Of a stretch of 64,000 nt of DNA, positions 60,134 through 64,000 are shown piece by piece. Below the pieces are notes generated by a model, which made no database searches, was not told where the DNA came from, and saw only the letters and a list, made by a program, of their open reading frames with translations. The stretch's first letter is position 1. Each line of letters opens with the position of its first letter. Origin of the DNA: Streptomyces klenkii (GTDB taxonomy: Bacteria; Actinomycetota; Actinomycetes; Streptomycetales; Streptomycetaceae); assembly GCF_003626645.1 (NCBI RefSeq), contig NZ_RBAM01000002.1:558001-622000 (forward strand), read 5' to 3'. The translations under genes and the position numbers were made by a program.

Positions 60134-60147
60134 GTTAAACATTCAAC
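60134..60147. promoter_or_regulatory. Second, imperfect operator copy
   Basis: GTTAAACATTCAAC matches the first palindrome at 12 of 14 positions and lies 45 bp away, toward the divergent lyase gene. Two sites could allow cooperative control of both genes. Confidence 0.65.
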
Positions 60148-60275
60148 ATCTAGCGGGGGTGAATTTCCGGCCGACTCCGGGCCGGCACCGCCCCGTGTCA
60201 TTGCCCCGCCTTCCCGCCCCGTGCCACCGTGTGCCTCCGGCACCGTCCGCACCGCGCCCCCGGGGAGGCCCCGCC

Positions 60276-62702
60276 GTGCCGTCCGGTCCCGCTGCTCCCC
60301 GCCCGCCCGCCTGGACCCGCAGAGGGTTCCTCGCCGCCTCCGTCGCCGGCAGCCTCGGCTTCACCACGGCCCCACCCGGCAGCGGCGACGGAAGCGGCGA
60401 GGACGACGCGTTCGCCGCCCTCCGCGACCGCTGGCGCGGCCTCATGCTCGGCACCGGCTTCGACCCCGCCGCCGAGCCGTACGCGACCGCCCTGCGCCGC
60501 ACCGGAGACCTCGCCCGCGCCTACCGCGCCGCCCTCGCCCCGGGCCCCGGCTCGCTCTGGCCGGACGCCCCCTTCGACCCGCCCTCCGGCATCACCCGCA
60601 GCTACGCCCGCCTGCACACCATGGCCCAGGCCTGGGCCCGGCCCGGCACGGGGCTCACCGGCGACCCCGCCCTCGCCGCCGACACCCTCGCCGGCCTCGA
60701 CCACGTGCACGCCCGCGCCTACCACCCCGCCACCACCCCCTACGGCAACTGGTGGGAATGGCAGATCGGCAGCCCCAGGCTCCTCCTCGACAGCCTCGTG
60801 CTCCTCCACGGCGAAGCCGGCGCCGCACGGCGCACCGCGTACCTCGCCGCCGTCGACCACTTCGTCCCCGACACGGCGCTCGGCGACTACACCGGCACCA
60901 GCACCGGCGCCAACCGCGTCGACCTGTGCCGCGTCGTCGCCCTCCGCGGCGTCCTCGGCGCCTCCGCCGCCAAGACCGCCCTCGCCCGCGACGCCCTCTC
61001 GCCCGTCTTCCCCTACGTCACCCGCGGCGACGGCCTCTACACCGACGGCTCCTTCGTCCAGCACACCCACGTCGCCTACTCCGGCACCTACGGACAGGTG
61101 CTGCTCGACGGGCTCGGCCGGCTCCTCGCCCTGCTCCACGGCTCCCCCTGGGAGATCACCGACCCCGCCCGGCGGACCGCCTACGACAGCGTCGAGAACG
61201 CGTACGCGCCGCTCGTCCACGACGGGCTCGTCATGGACAGCGTCTCCGGCCGCGCCGTCAGCCGCGGCCTCCAGGCCGCGGACCCCGGCACGCCGCCGCA
61301 GAGCGACCACCAGCGCGGCCACGCCCTCATCGCCGCCATCGCCCTCCTCGCCACCAGCGCGACCCCCGCCGAACGCACCCGCTGGCACGCCATGATCAAG
61401 GGCTGGGCCGCCCGCGACACCACCCTCCCGCTGCTCACCGACCCCTCCCTCCCCATCGCCGACCTCGCCCGGCTCGCCGCCGCCTGCGCCGCGCACGAGG
61501 CCCCCGCGCCCGCCCCCGTGGGGCACCGCCTCTTCCCCGCCATGGACCGCGCCGTGCACCGCCGCCCCGGGTGGACGGCCAACATCGCCATGGCCTCCGA
61601 CCGCATCGCCCACTACGAGAACGGCAACGGCGAGAACCCGCGCGGCTGGCACACCGGCGCCGGAATGCTCTACTGGTGGCGCGCGGGCGCCGGCGCCCCC
61701 TACACCGACGCCTTCTGGCCCACCGCCGACCCCTACCGGCTGCCCGGCACCACCGCCTCCGCCAAGCCGCTCGCCGCCAACGAGGGCGGCGCATGGGGCG
61801 AGCCCCGGCCCGCCGCGCGCTGGGCCGGCGGCGTGACCGACGGCGAGTACGCCCTCGTCGGCCAGCACCTCAAAGGGCTCTCCTCCACCCTGGAGGCCCG
61901 CAAGGCCTGGATCTGCACCGCGGACGCCGTCGTCTGCCTCGGCGCCGGCATCACCGCGCGCGACGGACACCCCGTCGTGACCACCGTCGACCACCGCAAC
62001 CTCGGCCCGCACGGGGCCCCCGCCCTCCTCGTCGACGGCGCCCCGCAGCCCCTCACCGACGGCTGGAGCGCCCGCTACGAAGCCGCCCGCTGGATCCACC
62101 TCGAAGGCCACGGGGGCTACGTCTTTCCCGCATGCCTCCCCGGCGTCCCCGGCGGCACCTCCCCGCTCCACGCCCTGCGCGAGGCCCGCACCGGCTCCTG
62201 GCGCGACATCAACACCGGCGGCGCCCCCGACCGCCTCACGCGGCGCTACCTCACCCTCTGGCACCCCCACGGCACCGACCCCGAGGACGCCGCCTACGCC
62301 TACCTCCTCATGCCCGGCGCGGGGCCCCGCGCCCTGGCCGCCCGCGCCGACGACGCCACCTGGCTCCGCCTCCTCGCCAACACCGCCCGCTGCCAGGCCG
62401 CCCACCTGCCCTCCCTCGGCCTCACCGCCGCCGCCTTCTGGACCCCCGGCACCGCCGGCCCCCTCACCTCGACGGCCCCCGCCGCCGTGCTCGTCCGCGA
62501 CCACGGCCGCACCGCTACCCTCCATATGGCCGAACCGCCCCGCACCGGTGCCCCCTTCGAGATCACCTGGAACCGCCCCGTGCGCCGCGTCACCGCCCAC
62601 GACCCCACCGTCCGCATCCTGTCGACAGGCGACAGCCTCCGGCTCCGCGTCGCCCCCGGCACCGCCTGCGCCCCGCACCGCTGCTCCGTAGCCCTGGCAT
62701 GA
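60276..62702 (+). CDS. Tat-exported polysaccharide lyase family 8-like protein (hyaluronate/xanthan-type lyase)
   Basis: An 808-residue secreted protein. The Tat signal 'WTRRGFLAASVAGSLGF' begins at about residue 13. A helical (alpha/alpha) toroid follows with catalytic-site segments 'TGTSTGANRVDLCRVV' (Asn) near 209 and 'FVQHTHVAYSGTYGQVL' (His, Tyr) near 265-281. Further on, 'YENGNGENPRGWHTGAGML' near 447 and a C-terminal beta-sandwich match PL8 lyases. It should split uronic-acid polysaccharides by elimination. GTG 60276 was chosen because GGGAGG stands eight bases before it; the longer frame to 60090 crosses the operator. Confidence 0.88.
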   Translation: MPSGPAAPRPPAWTRRGFLAASVAGSLGFTTAPPGSGDGSGEDDAFAALRDRWRGLMLGTGFDPAAEPYATALRRTGDLARAYRAALAPGPGSLWPDAPFDPPSGITRSYARLHTMAQAWARPGTGLTGDPALAADTLAGLDHVHARAYHPATTPYGNWWEWQIGSPRLLLDSLVLLHGEAGAARRTAYLAAVDHFVPDTALGDYTGTSTGANRVDLCRVVALRGVLGASAAKTALARDALSPVFPYVTRGDGLYTDGSFVQHTHVAYSGTYGQVLLDGLGRLLALLHGSPWEITDPARRTAYDSVENAYAPLVHDGLVMDSVSGRAVSRGLQAADPGTPPQSDHQRGHALIAAIALLATSATPAERTRWHAMIKGWAARDTTLPLLTDPSLPIADLARLAAACAAHEAPAPAPVGHRLFPAMDRAVHRRPGWTANIAMASDRIAHYENGNGENPRGWHTGAGMLYWWRAGAGAPYTDAFWPTADPYRLPGTTASAKPLAANEGGAWGEPRPAARWAGGVTDGEYALVGQHLKGLSSTLEARKAWICTADAVVCLGAGITARDGHPVVTTVDHRNLGPHGAPALLVDGAPQPLTDGWSARYEAARWIHLEGHGGYVFPACLPGVPGGTSPLHALREARTGSWRDINTGGAPDRLTRRYLTLWHPHGTDPEDAAYAYLLMPGAGPRALAARADDATWLRLLANTARCQAAHLPSLGLTAAAFWTPGTAGPLTSTAPAAVLVRDHGRTATLHMAEPPRTGAPFEITWNRPVRRVTAHDPTVRILSTGDSLRLRVAPGTACAPHRCSVALA

Positions 62703-62862
62703 CCGGGCGTGAGGCCGTTCGGGGCCTGACGCGCGTCAAGTTCACTTGCCTACGGGCCGAGGGCAAGAGTTTTGTGGGACCTCCACATAAGCACCCCTCG
62801 ATCGGGGGGACCCCCGCTCCGGGCCGCTGCACCCCTCTGTGACGCCTGCCCACCAAAACGCA

Positions 62863-62915
62863 CATGACGTTGTATGGAAACGACATGAGTTTCGGACGGT
62901 CCCGCCACGTACCGT
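62863..62915 (+). promoter_or_regulatory. accB upstream region: near-perfect inverted repeat and -10 element
   Basis: CATGACGTT (62863-62871) and AACGACATG (62879-62887) form an inverted repeat with one mismatch and a 7-nt spacer. TACCGT at 62910-62915 ends six bases before ATG 62922, a leaderless pattern. The 219-bp gap also has TGACGCGCGTCA (62727-62738), a palindrome near the end of the lyase gene that may help terminate it. Confidence 0.5.
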
Positions 62916-62921
62916 CTATGC

Positions 62922-64000
62922 ATGAGCAATCTCGAAGGTGCGCCCGTAGAGGCGAGTGACGTCCGTGGGCGCGTCGCCGAGCTGCACGCCATTCGCGAGC
63001 AGGTTCGGCGAGGTCCGAGCGAGCGGGCGACCCAGGCCCAGAAGGCCAAGGGGAAGCTGACGGCCCGCGAGCGAATCGACCTCCTGCTGGACGAGGGGTC
63101 CTTCTCGGAGGTGGAGCCGCTCCGCCGGCACCGCGCCTCCGGCTTCGGCCTGGAGAGCAAGAAGCCGTACACCGATGGTGTGATCACGGGCTGGGGCACC
63201 GTGCACGGGCGGACGGTGTTCGTGTACGCGCATGACTTCCGTATCTTCGGTGGTGCGCTGGGCGAGGCCCACGCCACGAAGATCCACAAGATCATGGACA
63301 TGGCGATCGCGGCGGGTGCGCCGCTGGTGTCGCTGAACGACGGCGCGGGTGCCCGTATCCAGGAGGGCGTCTCGGCGCTGGCCGGTTACGGCGGCATCTT
63401 CCAGCGCAACACCAAGGCCTCGGGTGTCATCCCGCAGATCTCCGTGATGCTCGGCCCGTGCGCGGGCGGCGCGGCCTACTCGCCGGCGCTGACGGACTTC
63501 GTGTTCATGGTCCGCGAGACCTCGCAGATGTTCATCACCGGCCCCGACGTCGTCCGCGCCGTCACCGGCGAGGAGATCACCCAGAACGGCCTCGGCGGCG
63601 CCGACGTGCACGCGGAGACCTCGGGCGTCGCGCACTTCGCCTACGACGACGAGGAGACGTGCCTGGAGGAGGTGCGCTACCTCCTCTCGCTCCTGCCGCA
63701 GAACAACCGGGAGAACCCGCCGCGCGTCGCGAGCGAGGACCCGGCGGACCGGCTGGGCGAGGCCCTGCTCGACCTGGTGCCCGCCGACGGCAACCGCCCG
63801 TACGACATGCGCAAGGTCATCGAGGAGATCGTCGACGACGGCGAGCACCTCGAGGTCCACGAGCGCTGGGCCACCAACATCATCTGCTCCCTGGGCCGCC
63901 TGGACGGCCAGGTCGTCGGCATCGTCGCCAACCAGCCGCAGTCGCTGGCCGGCGTGCTCGACATCGAGGCGAGCGAAAAGGCTGCGCGCTTCATCCAGAT
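62922..64000 (+). CDS. accB: Acyl-CoA carboxylase beta (carboxyltransferase) subunit, partial
   Basis: The first 359 residues of an acetyl/propionyl-CoA carboxylase beta subunit; the frame is open to the window end, and full proteins have about 530 residues. 'KGKLTARERIDLLLDEGSF' is near 43-61, and the N-terminal half has 'FAHDFTV'-type segment 'YAHDFRIFGGALGEAHATKI'. The oxyanion hole elements are 'GAGARIQEGVSALAGYG' and 'GPCAGGAAYSPALTDFVFMV'. The position after cimA agrees with my memory of accB in S. coelicolor. The enzyme supplies malonyl- or methylmalonyl-CoA for fatty acids and polyketides. There is no Shine-Dalgarno; a -10 TACCGT lies six bases before the ATG. Confidence 0.94.
   Translation, partial: MSNLEGAPVEASDVRGRVAELHAIREQVRRGPSERATQAQKAKGKLTARERIDLLLDEGSFSEVEPLRRHRASGFGLESKKPYTDGVITGWGTVHGRTVFVYAHDFRIFGGALGEAHATKIHKIMDMAIAAGAPLVSLNDGAGARIQEGVSALAGYGGIFQRNTKASGVIPQISVMLGPCAGGAAYSPALTDFVFMVRETSQMFITGPDVVRAVTGEEITQNGLGGADVHAETSGVAHFAYDDEETCLEEVRYLLSLLPQNNRENPPRVASEDPADRLGEALLDLVPADGNRPYDMRKVIEEIVDDGEHLEVHERWATNIICSLGRLDGQVVGIVANQPQSLAGVLDIEASEKAARFIQ

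Overview
The window is chromosomal DNA from a Streptomyces or a very close relative. It is very GC-rich with strong G/C bias at third codon positions, uses many GTG starts, carries several Tat-type secreted proteins, and its gene order is one I remember from the Streptomyces coelicolor core chromosome: oligopeptide ABC transporter, mnmA, ligA, rmdB, gatCAB, ilvBNC, serA, leuB, ilvE, cimA, accB. Orthology is recalled, not searched. I see no phage, IS element, CRISPR array, rRNA or tRNA gene.

Layout. 1-4.3 kb: tail of an oligopeptide/dipeptide ABC transporter (binding protein, one permease, two ATPases). 4.3-12.6 kb: housekeeping genes, including a TRIC-like channel, an acyl-CoA thioesterase, a cysteine desulfurase next to mnmA (tRNA 2-thiolation), a Tat-exported amidase, a LOG-type protein, an SDR and a MetE-like protein. 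12.6-17.3 kb: ligA and the c-di-GMP enzyme gene rmdB. 17.5-21.2 kb: gatC, gatA, a small membrane protein and gatB. 21.4-28.1 kb: secreted, transport and redox genes. 28.2-31.3 kb: a second c-di-GMP protein (diguanylate cyclase with a decayed EAL domain). 31.3-37 kb: ilvB-ilvN, ilvC and serA, preceded by a peptide-controlled attenuator. 37-44 kb: an accessory-looking stretch with a GntR-TetR fusion, a triplicated palindromic repeat, two TetR-controlled gene pairs with visible operators, and a P450-ferredoxin pair. 44-48 kb: proline catabolism (PucR regulator, proline dehydrogenase, P5C dehydrogenase). 48-51 kb: a CdsA-like protein with lost catalytic residues, a 47-aa basic ORF and a Tat-exported phosphatase. 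51.4-57.1 kb: leuB, ilvE, an MFS carboxylate transporter and cimA, the last with its own attenuator. 57.2-62.7 kb: TetR/FAD-monooxygenase pair, YceI protein and a PL8-type lyase. 62.9 kb to the end: start of accB.

How the genes work together. The main theme is branched-chain amino acid synthesis. IlvB/IlvN/IlvC run the shared Ile/Val steps, CimA can supply 2-oxobutyrate from pyruvate through LeuCD and LeuB, and IlvE transaminates the products. Two separate transcription attenuators sense the end products. The ilvB leader peptide carries Ile-Leu-Val-Leu codons (three of them rare), while the cimA leader carries two adjacent rare ATT Ile codons. This suggests general branched-chain control of the common pathway and Ile-specific control of the citramalate branch. 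These attenuators are the strongest regulatory finding in the window.
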